Source of the DNA: Novosphingobium malaysiense
GTDB lineage: Bacteria; Pseudomonadota; Alphaproteobacteria; Sphingomonadales; Sphingomonadaceae
Reading direction: 5' to 3'
NCBI RefSeq assembly: GCF_000802225.1
Contig: NZ_JTDI01000003.1
Coordinates: 620,001-684,000, forward strand
DNA length: 64,000 nt
Part shown: piece by piece, positions 55,993 through 64,000 of the stretch
Layout: every line of letters starts with the position of its first letter
How positions within the stretch are numbered: the stretch's first letter is position 1
Made by a program: the position numbers and the translations under genes
Notes under the pieces: generated by a model
Told to the model about the DNA's origin: nothing
The model's database searches: none
What the model saw: only the letters and a program-made list of their open reading frames with translations

Positions 55993-58436
55993 TCGTCCTC
56001 GCCCAGCTTGGCTACCGTGAGGAATGCCTCCGGCGAAACGCGGATCGCCGCTCCGGTCGGGCACGCCCGCACGCAAGAAGGACCGCCTTCGATGCCGGCG
56101 CACATGTCACACTTGATCGCTTTCTTGGGCTGCTCCGTGCCCTCTGCGTGCTTCTTGCGCCACGACTTGGAAGGCTCGCCCGGCCCCGGTCCTTTGCCGA
56201 TGAACAACCAGGACAGCAGCGACGGCTTGCGCGGGGGGACTGAGTCCATGCGGATGACCCCGTAGGGGCAGTTTCTCTGGCAGTTACCGCAGCCGATGCA
56301 GGTCTCGTCGATGAAGACCTCGCCGTCGACTCCGCGCTGGATCGCATTGGGCGGGCAATCCGCCATGCAGTGGGGATGTTCGCAGTGGCGGCAAGAGGTC
56401 GGCACATGCAGGTGGGCGTACGTGGTGCCGGCTTCGCGATCGAGACGGGAAAGCCCGTCATGGCTGTCCGCGCAGGCCTTCTCGCAATTGTCGCAGCCCA
56501 CGCACAGAGTCTCGTCGATAAGCAGCACATCGGTCGCCTCGCCGATGCCATTGTCGACGAGGAACTGCGCAGTCTGCGAATACATGTCGACGACGCTGGA
56601 AAAGTTCTCCTTGCGGCCCTCGATGAAGGAATTGACTTCCTTTCGGCGCTCCATTTCCACGCGGGCCTTCTTCAAAAGCTCAGGCTTCTTGTCGAGTACG
56701 CGAAGGAATGCCTCTCCCGGCAGACGCACGACTTCCGAACGAATGGCGGCGCGCACCGTCGCCGAACGCCGCGATCCATCGATGACTGCCATTTCGCCGA
56801 CATAGGAGCCGGCAGGAAGATAGCTCAGGAACACGGGCTTGCCGCCGATCTTGCGCTCCACGATCATCGAGCCGCGACGAACGATATAGATGTCGTTTCC
56901 TTCGTCGCCTTCCTCGAGCACGATCTGACCGGCACGGACTTCCTGCACCTCGGCGCCATCGACCAGTTCCGCGACGTCCCGGCCGGTGAGGCCCGAACCG
57001 AACATCTGGAGCAATTGTCGTTCGATCGAAATGCGGTTTACGGCCTTGGCTGCTGCTGGCGCAGTCGCCATCATCTTCAATGCAGCCGAACGTGAAAGTT
57101 CGACGACAATCAGGTCTTCTGCCGCGCGGATGGTGGCGCCGCGACGACGCCCTGATATCAGCCCGACTTCGCCGAATATCGACCCCTCGCCGATAGGTAC
57201 GGTTTTGCTGGGATCGTCCTTGTCGATCTCCACCAGCACCGAGCCCTGGGCAATCGCGAAAAGCGAGGAACCCGGCTCGTTGCGCTCGAACACGTTTTCG
57301 CCGGCCGTAAAGAAACGTACGCCCGAATCGAGCATCAATTCCCGCAGCTGCAGTGCGGAAATGCCCTTGAATATCTCTATGTTGGATCCGAACAGATCGA
57401 GCCATTCCTCGACGTTACGCTTGCCGGGAAGTGTAGCGAATTTTTCCGCCAGGATCGGCTCGTCTGCAGGCTTGAGTTCGGTGTTGCCGTTCAGGAACTC
57501 GACGACATCGTAACCCTGATTCATGCAGTGCTTGATGAGCGGATATCCTGCCAGTGCACCGATCACGTGGATGCCGGGTCGCGTCGTCTCGAACGCCGGG
57601 GTCAGGACAGGGAAAGCTTCGCGATCGGGGCTGGTGAATTCGACCCCGCAAGATTCGACGAATTTGCGCGGCGGTGCCGAGCCGGTGCGGGCGATGATCC
57701 GGTCGCAGCGTATCGTTTCCTGCCCATCGCGCGTGTCTAGGACCAACTCGCCGGGCCTCACTTCGGCCGGAGTGGTCTCGTAGCGTATGGCGATGCGCCC
57801 GGCGGCTTCGGCCTCTTGCAGCAACTTCACGTTCGCGCCCTTGGCACGAGCGAATTCCGTACCCCGATTGAGGATGGTCACCACGTTTCGCTGGGCCGGG
57901 TCGGCAGCGAGACCGAGGGCATTCTCGATACCCGCATCGCCAGTGCCCACCACGGTTATATGCTCATCGATGAATTCCGTTGGGTCATCGAGTTGGTACT
58001 GGACATGAGGCATTTCTGCGCCGGCGCAGCGTAGCCGGTTGGGATTGCCCTGCGTTCCTATGGCGAGAACGACAGCCTCTGCGCGAACCTTGGCGCCATC
58101 CTTGAGCGTGAGCGTGAAATCACCTTTCGCGCCCTCAATGGCCACCACCTCGCTGCTGTAGCGAACGTTGACACCCATCTTGCCGGTCTGTTCGTCCCAG
58201 ATGCCGAGAATGGCCTCGCGCTTGCCGGCATCGAAATCGAGATCCGAACGCAACACCAGTGCATTGGGCGACGCCATGACGTGCTTGCCCTTCTGGTACT
58301 TGAAGATCGTATCGGAAAGGTGATCTGTCTTTTCCAGGAGCAGGTGACTGACACCGAGCTGAGCGGCGCGGCCGGCGGCGCTCAGCCCAGCGGGCCCGGA
58401 GCCGACGATTGCGACACGCACGGTCTCTTCCACCAT
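55989..58436 (-). CDS. Flavoprotein fused to two cNMP-binding and four [4Fe-4S] motifs
   Basis: 815 residues, first gene of the minus operon. Residues 1-330 are an FAD/NAD(P)-binding oxidoreductase (VAIVGSGPAGLSAAG at 8-22 and VVGTGDAGIENALG at 162-175) without a CXXC redox disulfide. Two cyclic-nucleotide-binding domains follow (about 355-470 and 480-600) with phosphate-binding cassettes FGEVGLISGRRRGATIRA and GEMAVIDGSRRSATVRA, both keeping the key Glu and Arg. Residues 640-800 hold four clusters: CVGCDNCEKAC, CRHCEHPHCMADCP, CIGCGNCQRNCP and CDMCAGIEGGPSCVRACP, as in DMSO-reductase-type electron-transfer subunits. Soluble; could pass electrons from NAD(P)H or a flavin donor to the membrane cytochrome under cAMP or cGMP control. 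Confidence 0.9.
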   Translation of the reverse strand: MVEETVRVAIVGSGPAGLSAAGRAAQLGVSHLLLEKTDHLSDTIFKYQKGKHVMASPNALVLRSDLDFDAGKREAILGIWDEQTGKMGVNVRYSSEVVAIEGAKGDFTLTLKDGAKVRAEAVVLAIGTQGNPNRLRCAGAEMPHVQYQLDDPTEFIDEHITVVGTGDAGIENALGLAADPAQRNVVTILNRGTEFARAKGANVKLLQEAEAAGRIAIRYETTPAEVRPGELVLDTRDGQETIRCDRIIARTGSAPPRKFVESCGVEFTSPDREAFPVLTPAFETTRPGIHVIGALAGYPLIKHCMNQGYDVVEFLNGNTELKPADEPILAEKFATLPGKRNVEEWLDLFGSNIEIFKGISALQLRELMLDSGVRFFTAGENVFERNEPGSSLFAIAQGSVLVEIDKDDPSKTVPIGEGSIFGEVGLISGRRRGATIRAAEDLIVVELSRSAALKMMATAPAAAKAVNRISIERQLLQMFGSGLTGRDVAELVDGAEVQEVRAGQIVLEEGDEGNDIYIVRRGSMIVERKIGGKPVFLSYLPAGSYVGEMAVIDGSRRSATVRAAIRSEVVRLPGEAFLRVLDKKPELLKKARVEMERRKEVNSFIEGRKENFSSVVDMYSQTAQFLVDNGIGEATDVLLIDETLCVGCDNCEKACADSHDGLSRLDREAGTTYAHLHVPTSCRHCEHPHCMADCPPNAIQRGVDGEVFIDETCIGCGNCQRNCPYGVIRMDSVPPRKPSLLSWLFIGKGPGPGEPSKSWRKKHAEGTEQPKKAIKCDMCAGIEGGPSCVRACPTGAAIRVSPEAFLTVAKLGEDE

Positions 58437-58561
58437 TTCCCCCCACTCGTCTGCACCGCTCAGGCGGACGATTGCATTACCCCGAGAAAGTCCGCATTTG
58501 GTTCAGGCGTTTAAACCCGGCTGATGCCGAACATATGTACAGTAATGAACGGGAATTGCCT

Positions 58562-59494
58562 ATGATACAACAGGCAGCTAGAGGATTCCGGCTCGGCCGC
58601 ATCATGTTGATTTCGGCTGCATTGCTTGTGATCGGCATTCTGATTTACCGATCGACAAGTGACGGAGGGGGAGCCGAGACTGCCGAACTGGCTTCGGCGA
58701 CAGGCGGACAGAAATCCGTTTCCGAACTCGAAGCGCTCACTTCCGAGAATCCGGATGATGCCAACGCCTGGCAACAACTGGGCGCGGCCTATTTCGATGA
58801 AGGCCATTTCGCCAAGGCAGCCGACGCCTATGACCGGGCAACCTCGCTTACGCCGGGCTCCGCCGCCTTGTGGTCAGCTCTGGGCGAGGCACGGGTCATG
58901 GCCAGCGATCGCGACCCGATGCCCAGCGAAGCGGCCTTCGCGTTCGAGAAAGCTCTTACGATCGATCCCAAGGATCCCCGCGCCCGCTACTTCCGCGCCG
59001 TAAAGCGAGACCTGACCGGCGACCACGAAGCGGCGATATCGCAGTGGCTGTCTCTGCTCTCTGACACCCCGGCCGACGCCCCCTGGCATGACGATCTCGT
59101 TCGCACGATCGAACAGGTCGGGAAGATCAACAAGATCGACGTGGCCTCACGGATAGACGCCGCGCAAAAGCAGGCTCCTCCTGCCGCAGCGCCATCGGCA
59201 TCGCTACCCCGGGCGGCGCAGGCCATTCCGGGGCCTTCGCAGCAGGACCTGGCACGCGCTTCCGCCATGCGCCCCGACGATCAGCGCACGATGGCAGAAG
59301 GCATGGTCGAACGGCTTGAAAACAGGCTGGCGGGAGACACCTCAAATCTCGATGGCTGGATAATGCTCATGCGCAGCCGCATGGCACTGGAACAACCGGA
59401 TCGGGCTGCCAAGGCGCTCAAGGATGCCGTTGCCGCCAATCCTTCCAAGGCGAGCTATCTGCGGCAACAGGCGGCGCTGCTGGGAATCCGTTGA
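58562..59494 (+). CDS. TPR protein related to cytochrome c maturation factor CcmI/NrfG
   Basis: 310 residues from ATG at 58562 with GGGA eight bases upstream; an ATG at 58535 is possible. Signal anchor GRIMLISAALLVIGILIY (about 10-28), then tetratricopeptide repeats NAWQQLGAAYFDEGHFAKAADAYDRATSLTPG... and DPRARYFRAVKRDLTGDHEAA, an Ala/Pro linker, and a CcmI/CycH-like C-terminus MAEGMVERLENRLAGDTSNLDGWIMLMRSR. It would hold apocytochromes for heme ligation. Divergent from the flavoprotein gene with a shared 125-base promoter region, so likely serves the multiheme cluster. Confidence 0.82.
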   Translation: MIQQAARGFRLGRIMLISAALLVIGILIYRSTSDGGGAETAELASATGGQKSVSELEALTSENPDDANAWQQLGAAYFDEGHFAKAADAYDRATSLTPGSAALWSALGEARVMASDRDPMPSEAAFAFEKALTIDPKDPRARYFRAVKRDLTGDHEAAISQWLSLLSDTPADAPWHDDLVRTIEQVGKINKIDVASRIDAAQKQAPPAAAPSASLPRAAQAIPGPSQQDLARASAMRPDDQRTMAEGMVERLENRLAGDTSNLDGWIMLMRSRMALEQPDRAAKALKDAVAANPSKASYLRQQAALLGIR

Positions 59495-59501
59495 CGTTTG
59501 G

Positions 59502-60050
59502 TCAGAGCAGCGACGCGATGTCGCGTCCGCCGAAAAGCAGATAGGTGATCAGCGTCAGGGTCAGGCCGGCCAGGAACAGGCGATAGGCAAAGCCGAGGTA
59601 ACGGTACTTCTTGTTCCGCAGGACTTGCCCGTTCTGGTAGACATCCCGCAACATCGTGCGGAACATGCCCTCCTCGGTAGCGAGCCGCTCGACAACGATG
59701 TCCGTAAATTCGTCTTCGGGCATCTGCGTGAATACACCGAAAAAAAGAATGTTCGACTTCGCAAGGTCCAGAGGCGGCGAACGCGTAGCCGGCATCACCA
59801 CCATCACAGCGCAAACCGCCGACAGAAATGCGAAACAGGCAAGCACGAGCAGTGGCAGTGGCAGACTGCCATTGCTCACCTGCCCGACCGTGATGGAAAT
59901 AACAATGAAAGTCGCACCCATAAGGATGCTGGCCTTCTGGTCGGCCATCTGGCTGAGGACCAGATGCGTCTGGATGGCCGTGCGGACAAGCTGCACGGCC
60001 TGAGCAGGATAGGCATTCTGCACCTTGGGTGCGTTATCACCCTTGTCCAT
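59502..60050 (-). CDS. DUF5706 / Pycsar-effector-like membrane protein
   Basis: 182 residues. A short N-terminal part and VQLVRTAIQTHLVLSQMADQKASILMGATFIVISITVG contain the hallmark helix and ADxKAS motif of the DUF5706/Pycsar effector TM family, followed by a second helix LLVLACFAFLSAVCAVMVVMP and a third near the C-terminus (LFLAGLTLTLITYLLFG). In defence systems such proteins respond to cCMP/cUMP and disrupt membranes; here there is no HD domain and no adjacent cyclase, so that role is uncertain. It begins 6 bases after the gdhA stop and is probably cotranscribed with it. Confidence 0.75.
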   Translation of the reverse strand: MDKGDNAPKVQNAYPAQAVQLVRTAIQTHLVLSQMADQKASILMGATFIVISITVGQVSNGSLPLPLLVLACFAFLSAVCAVMVVMPATRSPPLDLAKSNILFFGVFTQMPEDEFTDIVVERLATEEGMFRTMLRDVYQNGQVLRNKKYRYLGFAYRLFLAGLTLTLITYLLFGGRDIASLL

Positions 60051-60056
60051 GCCGCC

Positions 60057-61412
60057 TCATACCACCCCGAAGGCCAACATGGCATCGGCGACCTTCTTGA
60101 AGCCGGCGATATTGGCCCCTTTCACGTAGTCGACGTAGCCGCCGCCCTTGTCGCCATAGGTTAGGCACCGCTCGTGAATGCCCTGCATGATGTCCTTGAG
60201 CATCTGCTGCAGTTCGGCCTCGCTCCACGCACGGCGAGCGGAGTTCTGGCTCATTTCCAGGCCCGACACCGCGACACCGCCGGCGTTGGCGGCCTTGCCG
60301 GGCGCGAACATGGTCCTGGCCGCCTTGAACACGTGCACGGCCTCCAGATTGCAGGGCATGTTGGCCCCTTCCGACACGGCAATGCACCCGTTCGCGACAA
60401 GAGCCTTGGCATCGTCGCCAAGCAATTCGTTCTGGGTCGCGCAAGGGACGGCAACGTCACACGGGACGTGCCAAGGTGTCTTTCCTTCATGGAACGTGGA
60501 GCCCTTGAATTCGTCCACGTAGTCCTTGATCCGGCCTCGGCGGTGGGTCTTGTGCGCTTTTACCCAGTCGATCTTTTCCAGGGTCAATCCCTCGGGATCG
60601 TGGATGAATCCGCCGGAATCCGACAGCGTAACCGGCTTCCCGCCAAGGTGGACGATCTTCTCCGCAGCGTGCGTGGCGACATTGCCCGAACCCGAAATTA
60701 CGGCGATCTTCCCATCGAGATCCATGCCCTTGGCTTCCAGCATGTTCGCAAGGAAATAGACGGCGCCATAGCCGGTTGCTTCCGGCCGGATCAGCGACCC
60801 GCCGTATTCCAGGCCCTTGCCCGTGAGAACACCGGTGAAATGTCCGGTGATCCTTTTGTACTGGCCAAACATGAAGCCGATCTCCCGCCCCCCCACGCCG
60901 ATATCGCCTGCGGGGACGTCCACGTCGGCACCGATGTGGCGATAGAGCTCTGTCATGAAAGACTGGCAAAAACGCATGATTTCGCGCACGCTCTTGCCCT
61001 TGGGATTGAAGTTCGATCCCCCCTTCCCGCCTCCCATAGGCAGCCCGGTCAGCGCGTTCTTGAACGTCTGTTCGAATGCCAGGAACTTGAGAACCGATTC
61101 CGTTACCGAAGGATGAAAGCGAATACCGCCTTTATAGGGGCCGATGGCATTATTGTTCTGAACGCGCCATCCTCGCTGTACCCGGATATTGCCGTTGTCA
61201 TCCTCCCAGCACACCCTGAAGCTGACGACACGGTCGGGCTCGGCGATCCGGCGCAGGATTTGCTGCTCGTGATATTCCTCCTTGTCGGCGATGAAGTCGA
61301 AGATGTCTTCAGCGACTTCCTGCACGGCCTGCACAAATTCGGTCTGGTGCGGATTGCGCCGCTTCACGCCATCCATAAACCCGCCGAAATCGACGTGATC
61401 GGAAATCGCCAT
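60057..61412 (-). CDS. gdhA: NADP-type glutamate dehydrogenase
   Basis: Reductive amination of 2-oxoglutarate for ammonium assimilation. 451 residues from ATG at 61412 with GGGAGAAGGG upstream. GGIRFHPSVTESVLKFLAFEQTFKNALTG, catalytic Lys in LPMGGGKGGSNFNP, DVPAGDIGVGGREIGFMFGQYK, and the Rossmann AVISGSGNVATHAAEK identify the hexameric GdhA class (length about 447). Followed 6 bases later by the DUF5706 gene. Confidence 0.96.
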   Translation of the reverse strand: MAISDHVDFGGFMDGVKRRNPHQTEFVQAVQEVAEDIFDFIADKEEYHEQQILRRIAEPDRVVSFRVCWEDDNGNIRVQRGWRVQNNNAIGPYKGGIRFHPSVTESVLKFLAFEQTFKNALTGLPMGGGKGGSNFNPKGKSVREIMRFCQSFMTELYRHIGADVDVPAGDIGVGGREIGFMFGQYKRITGHFTGVLTGKGLEYGGSLIRPEATGYGAVYFLANMLEAKGMDLDGKIAVISGSGNVATHAAEKIVHLGGKPVTLSDSGGFIHDPEGLTLEKIDWVKAHKTHRRGRIKDYVDEFKGSTFHEGKTPWHVPCDVAVPCATQNELLGDDAKALVANGCIAVSEGANMPCNLEAVHVFKAARTMFAPGKAANAGGVAVSGLEMSQNSARRAWSEAELQQMLKDIMQGIHERCLTYGDKGGGYVDYVKGANIAGFKKVADAMLAFGVV

Positions 61413-61607
61413 TGCCCTTCTCCCGTTTGCCCCCGCCAGCCGTTTTTGATGCAAATGTCAGGCTGTATTTTCGATCATGTCATGGGGAATCGTTCATCCT
61501 TCGATCGGGTTTGCCACAAACGGGGCTGGTAAATGTCCCTGCCGGGCAACCCTGGTGTCTTGGAGCTTCGCGCCAGTCGAACCGGACACGAAGCTCGATC
61601 CATGGGA

Positions 61608-62594
61608 TCAGACGCCGCCGCTGCCGGCGTTTTGGTTGCTCGACGAGGTGGCGGCGATGATCCCCGCCGTCCCCAAGGCGGTCCCCAACCCCACGAGGGC
61701 CGTGGTGCTGAAGCCAGACGAAACCGAAGAAGATGCGATCGTCCCTCCCCTGCTGGAGCCTTGAGCACTTCCAACTCGGCTGCTTCCCGATTGCCCCGCG
61801 CCTTCACCCGAAGCCACGCCGCCAGTGGCCCCGGCCTGCAATGCCGCCATCGTGCCGGCAAATGATCCGGGCGCCGTACGCAACACCACATCGAAAGAGG
61901 AATAGGTCGGAACATTCAGCTGGAAGGGACCGATCGGCTGCGCCCCCGGATAGGGAATAAAGAGAGCTTGGCCTGGCGAGTTCAGCGTGACCGTCTTGCC
62001 ACCGGCATTGACGTCGATCATTCCAGGATGCTCGCCCATCTGCGCATTCGGCCCTGGTCCGCGCAGCACAACCATGGTTGCGGTGCTGGGATCGGTATTG
62101 CCCGGCAAGGAAAGCCGTTGCTGCTGGGCCATGATCATGGCGTCTTCGCCGACTGCACCTTCCAGCATGGTTCCCCGGATACCGATCGTCGCAGCGGGCG
62201 TCTTGACCGAGTGCGATCCTACCTTCTGGGCTTTGCCGGACATGAAGCGGAAAGTCCCCTTGACGACGGACGCGCCTACCGAGGAGGCGTTCTTGGCGGG
62301 ATCGTAGACGAACCGGTCGACCGTGAAATTGGCGTTGGGCCCGACTGTCAGGTTGGAACGGTCCAACAAGGTCACCTGCAGAGCGCTGGACTTGCCGGTG
62401 CGCACCCGATTGCCCAAGGCAACCTTCTCCTTGACCACCGCCGGCCGATAGTCCGACTGCGCATCCCGTTTCACTTTCACGTCGTTGCGCACGGCCGTAT
62501 TTATGCCGACCACCTCCTGGCCGTCGACCGGGACGGTCGCGAGAATGCATGCCGCCGTGACCACCGCGGCCGCGGCCTTCGCCTTGTTGGGCAT
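61608..62594 (-). CDS. FecR-domain secreted protein
   Basis: 328 residues from ATG at 62594. Signal peptide with ILATVPVDG; FecR-type domain VKVKRDAQSDYRPAVVKEKVALGNRVRTGKSSALQVTLLDRSNLTVGPNANFTVDRFVYDP followed by KTPAATIGIRGT and a Gly/Ser-rich C-terminal tail with a hydrophobic segment (TTALVGLGTALGTAGIIAAT). Unlike the FecR above, there is no sigma factor; this group is found with CHASE2-type cyclases and a small TPR-like partner. It starts 2 bases after the stop of the neighbouring gene. Confidence 0.85.
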   Translation of the reverse strand: MPNKAKAAAAVVTAACILATVPVDGQEVVGINTAVRNDVKVKRDAQSDYRPAVVKEKVALGNRVRTGKSSALQVTLLDRSNLTVGPNANFTVDRFVYDPAKNASSVGASVVKGTFRFMSGKAQKVGSHSVKTPAATIGIRGTMLEGAVGEDAMIMAQQQRLSLPGNTDPSTATMVVLRGPGPNAQMGEHPGMIDVNAGGKTVTLNSPGQALFIPYPGAQPIGPFQLNVPTYSSFDVVLRTAPGSFAGTMAALQAGATGGVASGEGAGQSGSSRVGSAQGSSRGGTIASSSVSSGFSTTALVGLGTALGTAGIIAATSSSNQNAGSGGV

Positions 62595-62596
62595 CT

Positions 62597-63067
62597 TCAC
62601 TGCTCCATCCCCCCACCAGTGTACTCGGACAAGTCTGTCACCCCGCCGCACATAGCCTTTACGCGATCCAGTGCTTCGCTACCGGGTGCCTCGCTCGCCA
62701 CTTTTGCGCCTTCGAACTTACCGCTTTGCAAGTCATCGAGCCGGCACAGCAGAACGGCGTATTGCGACCGGGGTTCAATGGCATTCTTGTCGATGAGCAG
62801 ATAGCGTTCCAGCACGGCGGCGGCACCAGTAAGATCGCCCTTCTCGGACTTGCTTTGCGAGAGCGCAAGCGCCCCTGCTTCGCTCGACGACTGGTCCGCT
62901 TCCGCCTCCAATTCGGCGACCACTTGCGCGTCCACCCGCTGATCCATGCTTGTCGCGTCGGCAGCCTCTTGCGCACGGGCGGTGCCGGCACTGCCCAGAG
63001 CAACAAGGGTTGCCATGGCCAAGGCCCCGCCTTGCTGGCGGAACCTGACGGAAACCTTCCCCCTCAT
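62597..63067 (-). CDS. Small secreted TPR-like protein
   Basis: 156 residues from ATG at 63067 with GAGGAGAAAG upstream (a longer frame upstream lacks support). Signal peptide ALAMATLVALGSAGTARAQ. The mature part is helical with an apparent single tetratricopeptide-like unit, EKGDLTGAAAVLERYLLIDKNAIEPRSQYAVLLCRLDDLQSG, and ends GGVTDLSEYTGGGMEQ. Not a recognised family. Placed between the cyclase and FecR-domain genes, so it is likely part of their unit. Confidence 0.75.
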   Translation of the reverse strand: MRGKVSVRFRQQGGALAMATLVALGSAGTARAQEAADATSMDQRVDAQVVAELEAEADQSSSEAGALALSQSKSEKGDLTGAAAVLERYLLIDKNAIEPRSQYAVLLCRLDDLQSGKFEGAKVASEAPGSEALDRVKAMCGGVTDLSEYTGGGMEQ

Positions 63068-63101
63068 CGTCTTTCTCCTCACCTTCTCCACGACCGGTAT
63101 T

Positions 63102-64000
63102 TCACTTGCTCTCCGCCGTGTAAACACCGTCCCAGTTCTTATCGGGGTTTTTAAGCATATAGGCCGCGATACGTTCACCATAGATGTCGTAGAGTCGTGT
63201 GAGGCCGTATTCGGCCGCTCGATCCAGTAAAGCCTTCCGGATTCTTTCCGCCTCATCCCAATCCTGGCTGCGATATGCAGCAAACATTTCCGCGTGCTCG
63301 GCAGCGAATTTGCGGAAGGCCTCGTTTTCGGCCAACGTCTCGTCCCCCAGCAATGCGTAAACCGCTTCGGCCGTATCGCGACCTACGACGCGGACGAGAT
63401 CGAGCTGAATTGTAGCGAACGATGCCAGGGACGCCGCCAGCGAGCTTCCGATAGCGATCTGCACGCCATAATACTTGGTCAGCCCCTCGATGCGTGATGC
63501 CAGGTTCACCGTGTCACCGATCAGCGAGTAGGACAGGCGCTGCTCGGAGCCCATGTTGCCGACGCAACACCGTCCGGCGTTCAGACCGATACCTATCCTG
63601 ACCTCGCCCGGCCACACCACGTCCTCCCGCATGGGCATTTCGGCATTGAGCTGCTCGAGCTTTGCCACCATTGCCAAGGCACTGCGTGCGGCGTTGGTGT
63701 CCTGGTCGGGATCATCCAGCGGGGCGTTCCAGAATGCCAGAATGGCGTCGCCGATATACTTGTCGATGGTCGCCTTGCGAGCGATCAGCAAGTCGGTCAT
63801 CGGCGTCAGAAACGCAATCAGGAAGCGAATGATTTCATCGGGGGAGAGCCCTTCGGAAATACTCGAGAAGCTTCGCACATCGCAGAACAGGACTGTCATG
63901 TCCCGTTCCTCGCCCCCGAGGTTGAGCCGGCTGGGATCATCGGCGATGCGCTTGACCAGTTCAGGTGCCAGATAGCGATCGAAAGCACGGTGAATGTACG
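63102..64000 (-). CDS. Class III nucleotide cyclase, C-terminal part
   Basis: The frame is open from base 64000 and reads HRAFDRYLAPELVKRIADDPSRL, then the cyclase domain: metal Asp in VLFCDVRSFSSISEGL, KYIGDAILAFWNAP with the second metal Asp, and YSLIGDTVNLASRIEG with the base-selecting Asp and the transition-state Asn/Arg. The C-terminus has a short helical tail ending VYTAESK. The N-terminal sensory domain (CHASE2 with membrane helices in relatives) lies outside the window. Purine-type residues suggest cAMP production. First gene of the unit with the secreted and FecR-domain proteins. Confidence 0.92.
   Translation of the reverse strand, partial: YIHRAFDRYLAPELVKRIADDPSRLNLGGEERDMTVLFCDVRSFSSISEGLSPDEIIRFLIAFLTPMTDLLIARKATIDKYIGDAILAFWNAPLDDPDQDTNAARSALAMVAKLEQLNAEMPMREDVVWPGEVRIGIGLNAGRCCVGNMGSEQRLSYSLIGDTVNLASRIEGLTKYYGVQIAIGSSLAASLASFATIQLDLVRVVGRDTAEAVYALLGDETLAENEAFRKFAAEHAEMFAAYRSQDWDEAERIRKALLDRAAEYGLTRLYDIYGERIAAYMLKNPDKNWDGVYTAESK

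Noticed and set aside
59502..64000. Complete Pycsar defence system (effector plus cyclase)
   Set aside because: The cyclase at 63.1 kb is not adjacent, has purine-type residues and its own secreted partners; gdhA lies next to the DUF5706 gene. Only the effector-like protein is supported.

Overview
The window looks like a chromosomal segment of a Sphingomonadaceae alphaproteobacterium (Novosphingobium / Sphingobium / Sphingomonas type). The evidence is the high G+C content, the housekeeping neighbourhoods (pgk-gap-tkt, zapA-6S RNA-5-FCL, recG/sdhE/mfd), and the abundance of TonB-dependent receptors with a FecI/FecR pair. I see no insertion sequences, CRISPR arrays, rRNA operons or prophage genes.

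Layout. 1-7.0 kb: the glycolysis/Calvin-type group pgk (partial), a MOSC protein, gap and tkt on the minus strand, then a small coiled-coil ORF, zapA, a probable 6S RNA, 5-formyltetrahydrofolate cyclo-ligase, a DUF2842 protein, two identical tRNA-Asp genes and a secreted protein. 7.0-12.7 kb: a branched-chain 2-oxoacid dehydrogenase operon (E1alpha, E1beta, E2), a crotonase lacking its catalytic glutamates, and thyA. 12.8-17.8 kb: a small membrane protein coupled to a chemoreceptor, tRNA-Pro and one TonB-dependent receptor. 17.8-29.4 kb: recG, an attachment/baeRF-like protein, sdhE, an SDR, mfd, an EAL protein, nadK, tRNA-Asn, yaaA and a pirin. 29.7-42.7 kb: a FecI/FecR signalling pair, two paralogous receptors (one with the STN signalling domain), a VOC protein, an aldo/keto reductase, a third receptor, a second VOC protein and a phosphodiesterase-type hydrolase. 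This resembles an inducible uptake and modification locus for an unidentified small organic substrate.

43.1-59.5 kb is the most remarkable part. Two tightly coupled operons converge at about 52.48 kb. The plus operon encodes a pentaheme c554-like cytochrome, a lipoprotein with two GlcG/HbpS domains, a 635-residue outer-membrane barrel, and a secreted decaheme cytochrome fused to LVIVD repeats. The minus operon encodes an 815-residue flavoprotein with two cyclic-nucleotide-binding domains and four [4Fe-4S] motifs, a diheme membrane cytochrome b, an FHA-TM-decaheme protein, and a CpdA-like metallophosphoesterase. A divergent CcmI/NrfG-like TPR protein adjoins. Together they could carry electrons from a cytoplasmic reductant through the inner membrane and periplasm to the outer membrane, possibly under cyclic-nucleotide control. 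I know of no described system with this exact composition; the direction and substrate are unknown.

59.5-64 kb: gdhA followed by a small DUF5706/Pycsar-effector-like membrane protein, then a FecR-domain protein, a secreted small protein and the C-terminal part of a class III adenylate/guanylate cyclase running off the right edge.
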